This document shows, one piece after another, positions 1 to 5,820 of a stretch of DNA of 6,319 bases. Each line of letters opens with the position of its first letter. The first letter of the stretch is position 1. Below the pieces are notes generated by a model. The model was given only the letters and a program-made list of their open reading frames with translations, was not told where the DNA came from and made no database searches. The stretch covers positions 1 through 6,319 of the forward strand of contig JAGOUF010000150.1 of NCBI GenBank assembly GCA_018061385.1, read 5' to 3'. Source of the DNA: Chitinophagaceae bacterium (GTDB lineage: Bacteria > Bacteroidota > Bacteroidia > Chitinophagales > Chitinophagaceae). Both the position numbers and the translations under genes were made by a program.

Positions 1-380
1 GTAAAATTTTCAATATCTCTTCTATCTCTTTTTGTAGGCCTACCCACTTTACTTAAACGTTTACCAGTATTAAATGCAGATGGCTGAAACTTTACAACAT
101 CTAATTCTTCCGGTGGCGTCACATCTTCATAATGTTTTATCGCTTCGGGGTAAGCAACTCTTTTTTCTAATAAACCAGTTACTTTAATTACAATTTTTTT
201 TGCTTCGTTTCTTACTTCATATTCTTCACCAATATTTACTGCTTTTGCGGCTTTTACATTATTGCCTAACCATTTTACTTTGCCGTTATCACAAGCATCG
301 CCAGCTTGGCTACGTGTTTTAAATAAACGGATGGCCCATAAATATTTATCTATTCGTAATTTTTCTTTTGCTTCTGCCAT
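1..380 (-). CDS. S4-domain RNA-binding protein, Hsp15/HslR-like (3' end cut by window edge)
   Basis: Read from the ATG at 380 down to the window edge, this gives 126 residues with no stop. Residues 9-26 (RIDKYLWAIRLFKTRSQA) match the opening of the S4 fold in the Hsp15 family, where E. coli has a closely similar RLDKWLW stretch. Residues 33-70 form the rest of the small S4 domain. A basic tail beginning GRPTKRDRRD (113-122) is also typical of the family. Known Hsp15 binds free 50S ribosomal subunits that still carry a nascent-chain tRNA and helps recycle stalled subunits; the same role here is inferred. E. coli Hsp15 has 133 residues, so probably only the last few codons are missing. The start fits because the S4 domain begins eight residues in. 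The next gene diverges only 34 bases away, so the promoter probably overlaps that gene's 5' end; I could not identify it. The family call is firm, the exact cellular role less so. Confidence 0.88.
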   Translation of the reverse strand, partial: MAEAKEKLRIDKYLWAIRLFKTRSQAGDACDNGKVKWLGNNVKAAKAVNIGEEYEVRNEAKKIVIKVTGLLEKRVAYPEAIKHYEDVTPPEELDVVKFQPSAFNTGKRLSKVGRPTKRDRRDIENF

Positions 381-396
381 TGTGCAATTAACTTTA
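367..396 (+). promoter_or_regulatory. Candidate Bacteroidota-type promoter for the secreted-protein gene
   Basis: TTTG at 367-370 is followed after 18 bases by TAACTTTA at 389-396, which matches seven of eight positions of the -7 consensus TAnnTTTG. It sits about 20 bases before the ATG at 415 and overlaps the start of the divergent S4 gene. AT-rich sequence makes chance matches common, so this is a weak call. Confidence 0.35.
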
Positions 397-414
397 TTGT
401 AAAGTAAAATAATA

Positions 415-1734
415 ATGTTATTAAAAAAAGTAATTGTTTTAATTTGTTTTTTGGTTAGCACTCAGTTGTTTGCCCAAAATAAAATACCCTCTATTCACGA
501 AGTTGCACAAAAGTTTTACAATACCTATTCAGTTCAGGAATTATCTTATCCTGCTGTTGACTTTGAAAAAAGAAAATTGGGGTGGACAGTTACTACAAAA
601 AAAATAGTAAACAATAATTTGGTGAACGATAAAAGCTATTCATTTTATAATGTAAATGATGCTGTATATTTTCAATTACCACTTGCTGCTAAAGAAGATG
701 ACAATGTAGTTGATTATAAATTGTATGTAGATGGTTATAAAATTAATGGCTACCAACTACATTTATTTTATGGGTATATGGGTTGGTATAAAGATGTAAT
801 TAATGAGTTATCTAGCAAAAGTAATTTGTCAGATTCGGCATTGTATAGTTTAGCAAGAGCTTATAGTACTTATGCAAGTTCATTATTAGGCAATCAATCT
901 GGCGATGCAATTGAAGAAGAAACATTTAAACTGCCTTTAAACAACAATTGTTTAAACAACCAACAACTGAGTTTATACAATTCTATTGAGCAAAAAAGTA
1001 TTGAAGCATTTAAAAAATTACATCTACAAAATGCAAATTTTGTTACACCAGTTGGACCCATTGCAGTAAAATATGCTAACGAAACAGTTGTTCAGTTGCA
1101 TGCACTATTAACTTATGCCAATAAAGCTTCAGTAAGTTTTGAATTGCCGAATAATTTGTATAGCGATAGTGTGATTCAAGAAACAAAAAAAATATTAGCT
1201 GCTTGCCCTACAAATGCAATTTTATTTTCTTTTGGTGATAATGATTTTTATCCAGTTCTATACGTTCAACACAAATTGGGTTTTCGAAAAGATGTATATC
1301 TTATAAATGAGAGTTTACTGGGTTTAGATAGATATATTTTTACCGCAACGCAACCACAATTTGATTGCAAGGGCATAAAAATTTCTGTCGATACCAATTT
1401 TTACAAAGGCAATAAAAACGATTACTTGAGTATGGAATTAAACGATAGTACGATTCCTTTTTCAAAAGTAATTCAGTTAATAAAAAGCAGTAAAGACAAT
1501 GAATTAGAAGCCTTGAAAATACCAGCTAATTATTTTAAAATAAAGTATAAAGAACATGGGTTAAAAGTACAGTTTAATGTTCCTTTTTTATTGAAAAACA
1601 ATTGGGTATTGTTAGATATTTTGAACAATTTGAATGGAAGAAAATTTTGTATTTCAAACAGTTTTTATGATTCATTTAAAGGGTTAAATAAATATTTTAC
1701 CGAAGTTGAAAATACAGGGTTGAGGGTTTTGTAA
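415..1734 (+). CDS. Secreted protein of unknown function with a DUF2723-like C-terminal region
   Basis: The protein has 439 residues. Residues 1-20 are a signal peptide: basic MLLKK, a hydrophobic core, then a likely signal peptidase I cut after LFA-Q. The mature protein is therefore probably periplasmic; no further membrane segment is visible. Residues 137-235 look mainly helical. The recognisable part is the C-terminal half. AILFSFGDNDFYPVLYVQ (268-285), then KDVYLINESLL (292-302), resembles the ILFTNGDNDTYPLWYLQ / DVRVVNLSLL signature of DUF2723 proteins. A leucine-rich stretch ending LLDIL (399-403) and the closing GLNKYF...GLRVL (423-439) also match that tail in order. DUF2723 proteins normally begin with a polytopic glycosyltransferase-like membrane domain, which is absent here. 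The reaction or ligand is unknown. The start is supported by the signal peptide; no Shine-Dalgarno is present. Similarity was judged by eye. Confidence 0.85.
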   Translation: MLLKKVIVLICFLVSTQLFAQNKIPSIHEVAQKFYNTYSVQELSYPAVDFEKRKLGWTVTTKKIVNNNLVNDKSYSFYNVNDAVYFQLPLAAKEDDNVVDYKLYVDGYKINGYQLHLFYGYMGWYKDVINELSSKSNLSDSALYSLARAYSTYASSLLGNQSGDAIEEETFKLPLNNNCLNNQQLSLYNSIEQKSIEAFKKLHLQNANFVTPVGPIAVKYANETVVQLHALLTYANKASVSFELPNNLYSDSVIQETKKILAACPTNAILFSFGDNDFYPVLYVQHKLGFRKDVYLINESLLGLDRYIFTATQPQFDCKGIKISVDTNFYKGNKNDYLSMELNDSTIPFSKVIQLIKSSKDNELEALKIPANYFKIKYKEHGLKVQFNVPFLLKNNWVLLDILNNLNGRKFCISNSFYDSFKGLNKYFTEVENTGLRVL

Positions 1735-2025
1735 AAACGTACTGTTGCTACAAACAACAGAATACAACCATGAAAATACAAGTTTGATAAAGCGTTATAA
1801 CACTTTTGTATTTTCTTTCAACCATTTTACAATGGCTTCAAACTTCATTGTGACAGATTTTGTACTATTTAAGCATCTTCTTTTACAATAGAAGGTAATT
1901 GGGTTTCAAATAATTCATGTATCTTTTTTTGAACAACTTCCAACTTTGTTTCGCTATTTGCAATTACATTTTTACATCAAAATTTACCCATTTTTTCTCC
2001 AAAAAAATTCTTTCGATTGTAGATA
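1735..2025. other. Gene-poor gap between the secreted-protein gene and the tRNA-Leu promoter
   Basis: No intact gene is visible here. Just after the upstream stop lies a small hairpin, CTGTTG (1742-1747) with CAACAG (1755-1760). On the minus strand it is followed after four bases by five T residues, so it could be a weak minus-strand terminator. A second inverted repeat pairs GAAAATACAA (1772-1781) with TTGTATTTTC (1806-1815) around a 24-base loop. The minus strand also contains the broken coding pieces listed separately. A plus-strand reading frame that runs from 1917 through the tRNA is an artefact. Confidence 0.5.
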
Positions 2026-2031
2026 TTTCAT
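1795..2031 (-). pseudogene. Possible remnant of a small minus-strand gene, broken by stops and frameshifts
   Basis: Three protein-like pieces lie in order on the minus strand. The first is MKYLQSKEFFWRKNG (2031-1984). The second starts with ATG at 1991 behind a GGAG five bases upstream, reads four codons (MGKF), meets an in-frame TGA at 1979-1977, then stays open for 35 codons to a TAA at 1871-1869. This part includes KLEVVQKKIHELFETQLPSI and ends VKEDA. The third, in another frame, is MKFEAIVKWLKENTKVL (1848-1795). The pieces have amphipathic, lysine/glutamate-rich composition like real helices, and a weak minus-strand terminator lies just beyond. I do not recognise the family. Together they could be a decayed protein of about 79 residues, but AT-rich DNA can give such pieces by chance. 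Confidence 0.2.
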
Positions 2032-2056
2032 TTTTACAACAAATCCCCTACTTTTG
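2026..2056 (+). promoter_or_regulatory. Promoter of tRNA-Leu
   Basis: TACTTTTG at 2049-2056 is a perfect match to the Bacteroidota -7 element TAnnTTTG. TTTC at 2026-2029 lies exactly 19 bases upstream, at the right place for the -33 element (consensus TTTG, three of four). Transcription would begin near 2063, about 19 bases before the mature tRNA. The sequence after the -7 box, CAACCC, is shared with the aspS promoter. Confidence 0.7.
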
Positions 2057-2081
2057 CAACCCTAAGTCTAAAAAGCAATCT

Positions 2082-2166
2082 GCGGGTGTGGTGAAATTGG
2101 TAGACACGCTAGACTTAGGATCTAGTGCCGTGAGGCATGGGGGTTCGAGTCCCTCCACCCGCACCA
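2082..2166 (+). tRNA. tRNA-Leu, anticodon UAG, CCA encoded
   Basis: This is a complete 85-base class II tRNA. The acceptor stem GCGGGTG (2082-2088) pairs fully with CACCCGC (2156-2162), followed by A2163 and an encoded CCA (2164-2166). The D arm is GTG/CAC around an 11-base loop (2091-2107). The anticodon stem CTAGA/TCTAG (2109-2125) holds the loop CTTAGGA with anticodon TAG at 2116-2118, reading CUA and probably other CUN leucine codons. The long variable arm TGCC-GTGA-GGCA (2126-2137) is the hallmark of tRNA-Leu/Ser/Tyr. The T arm GGGGG/CCCTC (2139-2155) encloses TTCGAGT and has one G-U pair. It stands alone, with its own promoter upstream and a hairpin terminator just after CCA. Confidence 0.97.
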
Positions 2167-2170
2167 AAGT

Positions 2171-2230
2171 AAAGTTGATAAGTGGAGAGGTTGATAGATG
2201 TACTCTTCAACTTCTGCTTATCAACTTTTT
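2171..2230 (+). terminator. Long nested hairpin with T-tract after tRNA-Leu
   Basis: A perfect 12-bp outer stem, AAAGTTGATAAG (2171-2182) with CTTATCAACTTT (2217-2228), encloses an inner 8-bp stem, 2187-2194 with 2207-2214, containing one G-U pair. The 3' arm runs into TTTTT (2226-2230). It starts five bases after the tRNA CCA and ends 29 bases before tig, so it probably terminates the tRNA transcript. It is longer than a typical intrinsic terminator, and partial read-through into tig is possible because no strong separate tig promoter is seen. Confidence 0.6.
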
Positions 2231-2259
2231 AATTTTAAACAATATACAAAGCTCTTACA

Positions 2260-3627
2260 ATGGCAACAGTTACAAGAGAAAACATCGGTAATCTTACCGA
2301 TAAGCTAACAGTAAATCTTTCTAAAGAAGACTACTTTCAAACCTTTGAACAAAACTTAAAAAAGCAAGCCAAATCTGCCAACATTCCTGGTTTTAGAAAA
2401 GGAATGGTGCCTGCAGGGTTGGTGAAGAAAATGTATGGTCAAAGTTTATTTACTGATGAAGTTTTACGTACTGCGGAAGCTCAACTAAATGAGTATTTAA
2501 CTAAAGAACAGTTAGATATTTTTGCTCAACCATTGCCATTAGATATTGATGCAAGACAATTGGACATGAACAATCCTGCTGATTATGCATTTGCATTTGA
2601 AATTGGGTTGAAGCCAGCTTTTGAAATTAATACCAACATTCATGTTACACGTTATAAAGTTGCGGTAACCAATGAAATGATTAATGAAGAAATAGCTCGT
2701 TTACAAACTCGTTTTGGTAAAATGACGGAACCAGAAGTTGTAAGCAGCGAAGACCATGTGTTAAACGTAACTTTTACAGAAGTTGATGGCGAAGGAAATG
2801 TTGTTGAAGGTGGAATTAATAAAGGCAATAGCTTATTGGTAAAATATTTTGCACCTGCCTATAGAAATAATTTATTGGGCAAGAAAAAAGACGATATTAT
2901 TGATTTGCATTTAGCATCGGCTTTTGAGGATAAAGAATTAGAAGCAATTGTTGCCGATTTAGGATTAGATGCAAACGTTGCTGGATCTGCCGATAAAAAC
3001 TTTAAGTTAACCATTACTAAAGTTGGATTTGTAGAACAAGCAGATATGAATGAAGAATTTTTCTTGGCTGCTTATCCAAACAAAGACATTAAAACTGAGG
3101 AAGAATTAAGAAATACAGTTAAAGAAGATATTGAAGTGTATTACGATGCACAAAGCAAAAATCAAGTTCACGATCAAATTTATCATCATTTGTTAGACCA
3201 TACTTCTATGGAATTTCCAGAAAGCTTTTTAAAGCGTTGGATTCAAACAAGTGCCGAAAAACCTAAAACTGCTGAAGAAGCTGAAACTGAATTTCCAGCT
3301 TTTAGCAATAGTTTAAAATGGACTTTAATTACCACTAAGTTGGTAGAAGATAATAAAATTGAAGTATTGCCAGACGATATTAGAAACTTTGCAAAACAGC
3401 AATTGTTTCAATACATGGGTGGTCAATTAGGCATGATGGGTGATAACCAACAATGGGTTGAAGATTACGCTGATAGAATGATGAAAGATAGAAAGTTTGT
3501 AGAAGATAGTTACCACAGAATAAGCACAGAAAAAATGTTTAGCTTACTAGAAGGTACAGCTACAGCAAAAGAAGAAAGTATTTCGGCTGAAGATTTTGCA
3601 AGCAAATTGCACAATCACAGTCACTAA
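2260..3627 (+). CDS. tig: Trigger factor, ribosome-associated chaperone
   Basis: At 455 residues this is slightly longer than E. coli trigger factor (432). The N-terminal ribosome-binding domain spans about 1-125 and carries the signature IPGFRKGMVP (42-51), the loop that docks on ribosomal protein L23 at the exit tunnel. A middle domain (about 160-256) is in the place of the FKBP-type prolyl isomerase domain but has diverged: the usual MIPGFEDGIKG-type region reads YFAPAYRNNLLG (196-207). Isomerase activity is therefore doubtful. The remaining C-terminal part (about 260-435) is the helical chaperone body, followed by an acidic tail ending HNHSH. The protein cradles nascent chains on the ribosome. 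The ATG at 2260 begins directly with the conserved domain; no Shine-Dalgarno is visible. TAATTTTA at 2230-2237 resembles a -7 box but has no good -33 partner. Confidence 0.95.
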   Translation: MATVTRENIGNLTDKLTVNLSKEDYFQTFEQNLKKQAKSANIPGFRKGMVPAGLVKKMYGQSLFTDEVLRTAEAQLNEYLTKEQLDIFAQPLPLDIDARQLDMNNPADYAFAFEIGLKPAFEINTNIHVTRYKVAVTNEMINEEIARLQTRFGKMTEPEVVSSEDHVLNVTFTEVDGEGNVVEGGINKGNSLLVKYFAPAYRNNLLGKKKDDIIDLHLASAFEDKELEAIVADLGLDANVAGSADKNFKLTITKVGFVEQADMNEEFFLAAYPNKDIKTEEELRNTVKEDIEVYYDAQSKNQVHDQIYHHLLDHTSMEFPESFLKRWIQTSAEKPKTAEEAETEFPAFSNSLKWTLITTKLVEDNKIEVLPDDIRNFAKQQLFQYMGGQLGMMGDNQQWVEDYADRMMKDRKFVEDSYHRISTEKMFSLLEGTATAKEESISAEDFASKLHNHSH

Positions 3628-3644
3628 GAATTGAATAGATATTT

Positions 3645-3677
3645 AAAAAGGAGGCTGAATATTTCAGCCTCCTTTTT
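3645..3677. terminator. Bidirectional intrinsic terminator between tig and aspS
   Basis: GGAGGCTGAA (3650-3659) pairs perfectly with TTCAGCCTCC (3663-3672) around a three-base loop. It is flanked by AAAAA on the left (3645-3649) and TTTTTTT on the right (3673-3679), so the paired stem reaches 15 bp. It starts 18 bases after the tig stop. Read on the minus strand it is likewise a GC stem followed by T residues, about 57 bases past the aspS stop, so it can end both convergent transcripts. Confidence 0.92.
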
Positions 3678-3694
3678 TTAATTTTATTTTTTAT

Positions 3695-3721
3695 AAACCT
3701 ATAAGGTTTTTGAACCCTTAT
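3695..3721. repeat. Small overlapping inverted repeats downstream of aspS
   Basis: AAACCT (3695-3700) pairs with AGGTTT (3704-3709) across a three-base loop, and ATAAGG (3701-3706) can instead pair with CCTTAT (3716-3721). These alternative weak hairpins lie in the aspS 3' end before the main terminator. Neither is followed by a T-tract on the minus strand, so no function is assigned. Confidence 0.3.
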
Positions 3722-3733
3722 GAGTTTAATGCT

Positions 3734-5572
3734 CTATTTCAAATCCAACTTTATTTGTAGTTCATCAAATTGTTTTGCATCAATAGTGCTTGGGGCATCA
3801 ATCATTACATCTCGGCCACTATTGTTTTTTGGGAAAGCAATAAAATCTCTAATGCTTTCACTTCCACCAAGTATAGAACATAATCTATCAAAACCAAATG
3901 CTAAACCACCATGTGGTGGTGCACCATATTCAAAAGCACCCAATAAGAACCCAAATTTGTGTTGTTGTTCTTCAGCATCCATACCTAAAGCTTCAAACAT
4001 TTTTTGTTGTAATTCTTTTTGAAAAATACGTATTGAACCTCCACCAATTTCGTTACCATTTAACACCATATCGTAAGCATTGGCTTTAATATTTGCATAC
4101 GGATGTTTTAAATATTCGGCAGCGTTTTCAATTTTTGGATTGTTGTTAATCATTGTATCAATATCGCTTGGCTTTGGTGAAGTGAATGGATGGTGACGAG
4201 CAACCCAACGATTGTCTTCCTCAGCATATTCAAACAATGGGAAATCCAATACCCATAATAATTTAAAATCATTGTCTTTACGTAAACCTAAACGTTTACC
4301 CATTTCCATTCTCAAATCACTAGTTGCTTTTCTTGTTTTTTCTTCGGCACCTGCCAATATTAAAACAAGGTCGCCAGCTTTTGCACCTGCTGCATAAGCA
4401 ATTGCTTTTAGTTTTTCTTCGCTATAAAATTTATCTACACTGCTTTTATAAGTACCATCTGTATTGCATTTTATAAATACCAAACCTTTCATACCAATTT
4501 GTGGACGTTTAACCCACTCAGTTAATTCGTCAGTTTGTTTACGTGTATACTCACTACAACCTGGTACTGCAATGGCAATAACAGTTTCAGCTTCGTTAAA
4601 GACTGCAAAACCATCGCCCCCAGCCCCTAAAGGGGAGTTTGAAAGAACCTCTGATTTTGTAACAAAAGTGTGTAGTGGGAACTTTAAGTTACACAACTTC
4701 ATGCCAAAACGAATATCTGGTTTATCGTTTCCAAATTGCCACATGGCTTCTTCCCAAGTCATGCGTTCAACAATTTCTGAATAATCAATTCCTTTTACAT
4801 CTTTAAAAATTCGTTTCACCAAACCTTCAAACATGTTTAAAATGTCTTCTTGCTCTACAAATGCCATTTCACAATCTATTTGTGTAAATTCTGGTTGACG
4901 ATCGGCACGTAAATCTTCGTCTCTAAAGCATTTTACAATTTGATAGTATCTATCGTAACCACTAACCATTAATAATTGCTTAAAGGTTTGAGGACTTTGT
5001 GGTAAAGCATAAAATTGTCCAGGGTTCATACGAGATGGAACAACAAAATCTCTTGCACCTTCGGGAGTTGATTTTATTAGAAACGGTGTTTCAATATCCA
5101 TAAAATCATTTTCGTGTAAATAATTTCTGGTACTACGTCCAACAGCATAACGCAATTCTAAATTTTTCTTTACTGCATTTCTACGTAAATCTAAGTAACG
5201 ATATTTCATTCTTAAATCATCGCCACCATCGGTATCATCTTCAATTTTAAAAGGAGGAACTTCGCTTTTGTTTAATATTTTAAATGACGTAAGTGTAATT
5301 TCTATTTCTCCTGTAGCAATGTTTTTGTTTTTGTTGCTACGTTCGGTAACAGTTCCTGTTGCTTGTAAAACAAACTCACGACCCAAGGGGTTTGCTTCTA
5401 AATCTTTATTCAAATTTTCGCCAAACAACAATTGTGTTATGCCATAACGATCTCTTAAATCTACAAACGTAATTGATCCAAACTTTCTTACAGTTTGTAC
5501 CCAACCAGCCAATGTTACAGTTTCGCCAACATTGTTAATGGTTAATTCGCCACAGGTCTTAGTTCTAAACAT
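3734..5572 (-). CDS. aspS: Aspartate--tRNA ligase (class II) with an in-frame insertion
   Basis: The 612-residue enzyme charges tRNA-Asp with aspartate in the cytoplasm. The N-terminal OB-fold anticodon-binding domain covers about 1-105, with [11 protein letters not shown] at 23-33. The class II core follows: motif 1 around DIETPFL (159-165), the aspartate pocket QSPQTFKQ (192-199), motif 2 [14 protein letters not shown] (216-229, R217 and E219), RHHPFTSP (459-466), and motif 3 GLAFGFDRL (556-564, R563). The bacterial GAD insertion domain lies at roughly 290-420. E. coli AspRS has 590 residues; most of the excess sits at 291-321, where about 17 extra residues include a stretch made by a GC-rich palindromic block. 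Phe31 occupies the place of a histidine linked to non-discriminating enzymes, which weakly suggests tRNA-Asp specificity. The start is fixed by the conserved N-terminus; the leader is AT-rich without a clear Shine-Dalgarno. Confidence 0.96.
   Translation of the reverse strand: MFRTKTCGELTINNVGETVTLAGWVQTVRKFGSITFVDLRDRYGITQLLFGENLNKDLEANPLGREFVLQATGTVTERSNKNKNIATGEIEITLTSFKILNKSEVPPFKIEDDTDGGDDLRMKYRYLDLRRNAVKKNLELRYAVGRSTRNYLHENDFMDIETPFLIKSTPEGARDFVVPSRMNPGQFYALPQSPQTFKQLLMVSGYDRYYQIVKCFRDEDLRADRQPEFTQIDCEMAFVEQEDILNMFEGLVKRIFKDVKGIDYSEIVERMTWEEAMWQFGNDKPDIRFGMKLCNLKFPLHTFVTKSEVLSNSPLGAGGDGFAVFNEAETVIAIAVPGCSEYTRKQTDELTEWVKRPQIGMKGLVFIKCNTDGTYKSSVDKFYSEEKLKAIAYAAGAKAGDLVLILAGAEEKTRKATSDLRMEMGKRLGLRKDNDFKLLWVLDFPLFEYAEEDNRWVARHHPFTSPKPSDIDTMINNNPKIENAAEYLKHPYANIKANAYDMVLNGNEIGGGSIRIFQKELQQKMFEALGMDAEEQQHKFGFLLGAFEYGAPPHGGLAFGFDRLCSILGGSESIRDFIAFPKNNSGRDVMIDAPSTIDAKQFDELQIKLDLK
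4616..4654 (-). repeat. GC-rich palindromic block read in frame inside aspS
   Basis: On the minus strand these bases encode [13 protein letters not shown] (residues 307-319). The core contains CCCC-TTTA-GGGG, a small hairpin, followed by CTGGGGGC. It is the most G+C-rich patch in an otherwise AT-rich gene and uses codons such as CCC-like and GGG runs that the neighbours avoid. It falls where the protein is longer than E. coli AspRS. From memory, similar TCCCCTTTAGGGG-type strings recur in Bacteroidota genomes, so a dispersed repeat is likely; this was not searched. The true element ends may extend a few codons to either side. Confidence 0.5.
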
Positions 5573-5575
5573 ATT

Positions 5576-5596
5576 AATTTCTAATTTCTAGTTTCT
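5576..5596. repeat. Three-copy heptamer repeat just upstream of the aspS start
   Basis: On the plus strand AATTTCT (5576-5582), AATTTCT (5583-5589) and AGTTTCT (5590-5596) lie in tandem, with one mismatch in the third copy. In the aspS mRNA this is a purine-rich AGAAATT repeat 4 to 24 bases before the start codon, covering the ribosome-binding region. Confidence 0.6.
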
Positions 5597-5609
5597 CAAT
5601 TGATGGATT

Positions 5610-5651
5610 TTGTTCAGTAATGAACAAGGCGTTGAAGAGTGCGACGCAACG
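5610..5651. repeat. Palindromic, partly GC-rich repeat-like block in the aspS leader
   Basis: TTGTTCA (5610-5616) and TGAACAA (5621-5627) form a perfect 7-bp inverted repeat around GTAA. Directly next to it, CGTTG (5630-5634) pairs with CAACG (5647-5651), and the block GGCGTTGAAGAGTGCGACGC is much richer in G+C than its surroundings. It lies in the predicted aspS 5' untranslated region. A dispersed intergenic repeat or a regulatory hairpin pair are both possible. Confidence 0.45.
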
Positions 5652-5660
5652 ATGTTATAT

Positions 5661-5672
5661 AGTTGTACAACT
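5661..5672. repeat. 12-bp perfect palindrome in the aspS leader
   Basis: AGTTGTACAACT is its own reverse complement. It lies about 30 bases downstream of the predicted aspS promoter on the minus strand, where a repressor site could act. Function is unknown and a chance occurrence cannot be excluded. Confidence 0.4.
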
Positions 5673-5700
5673 GCTGGTTTCAAAGTATTTCAACGGGTTG

Positions 5701-5731
5701 CAAATATAATGTTTAAGCATTAAGGTTGAAA
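5701..5731 (-). promoter_or_regulatory. Promoter of aspS
   Basis: On the minus strand TATATTTG (5708-5701) matches the Bacteroidota -7 element TAnnTTTG perfectly, and TTTC (5731-5728) lies 19 bases upstream in the -33 position. Transcription would start near 5694, giving a leader of about 120 bases before the ATG at 5572. The bases after the -7 box, CAACCC, are the same as at the tRNA-Leu promoter. Confidence 0.62.
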
Positions 5732-5740
5732 GTGAAAGGT

Positions 5741-5764
5741 TTTGCTCTGAAGGTTTGGAGCAAA
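5741..5764. repeat. Inverted repeat between the DUF4197 gene and the aspS promoter
   Basis: TTTGCTC (5741-5747) pairs with GAGCAAA (5758-5764) across ten bases. It lies 57 bases past the DUF4197 stop and just upstream of the aspS -33 box. It could be a weak terminator for DUF4197, but no T-tract follows it on the minus strand. Confidence 0.35.
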
Positions 5765-5820
5765 TGGTTATAGCAGTAGTGTTAAGTACTTTATTTATTA
5801 CAATAAAATGAGCTAAAATA

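Noticed and set aside
1772..1815. Inverted repeat GAAAATACAA/TTGTATTTTC as a terminator of the secreted-protein gene
   Set aside because: The stem is AT-rich, the loop is 24 bases and no clean T-tract follows, so it is noted only as a weak repeat.
1977..1979. In-frame TGA read as a selenocysteine codon
   Set aside because: No selenocysteine insertion element or recognisable selenoprotein family is seen; a nonsense change or chance frame is far simpler.
1917..2291. Plus-strand open frame of 124 codons
   Set aside because: It runs straight through the tRNA-Leu gene; the VVKLVDTLDLGSSAVRHGG stretch is a well-known artefact of translating such tRNAs.
3905..3920. Near-perfect palindrome ACCACCA-TG-TGGTGGT
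   Set aside because: It encodes the conserved PPHGG just before motif 3 of AspRS, so codon choice for Pro-Pro-His-Gly-Gly explains it.
3720..4022. Plus-strand open frame of 100 codons, and smaller ones at 3898, 4212 and 4464
   Set aside because: All lie antisense to aspS, whose conserved motifs fix the true strand; their protein sequences look like reverse-strand shadows.
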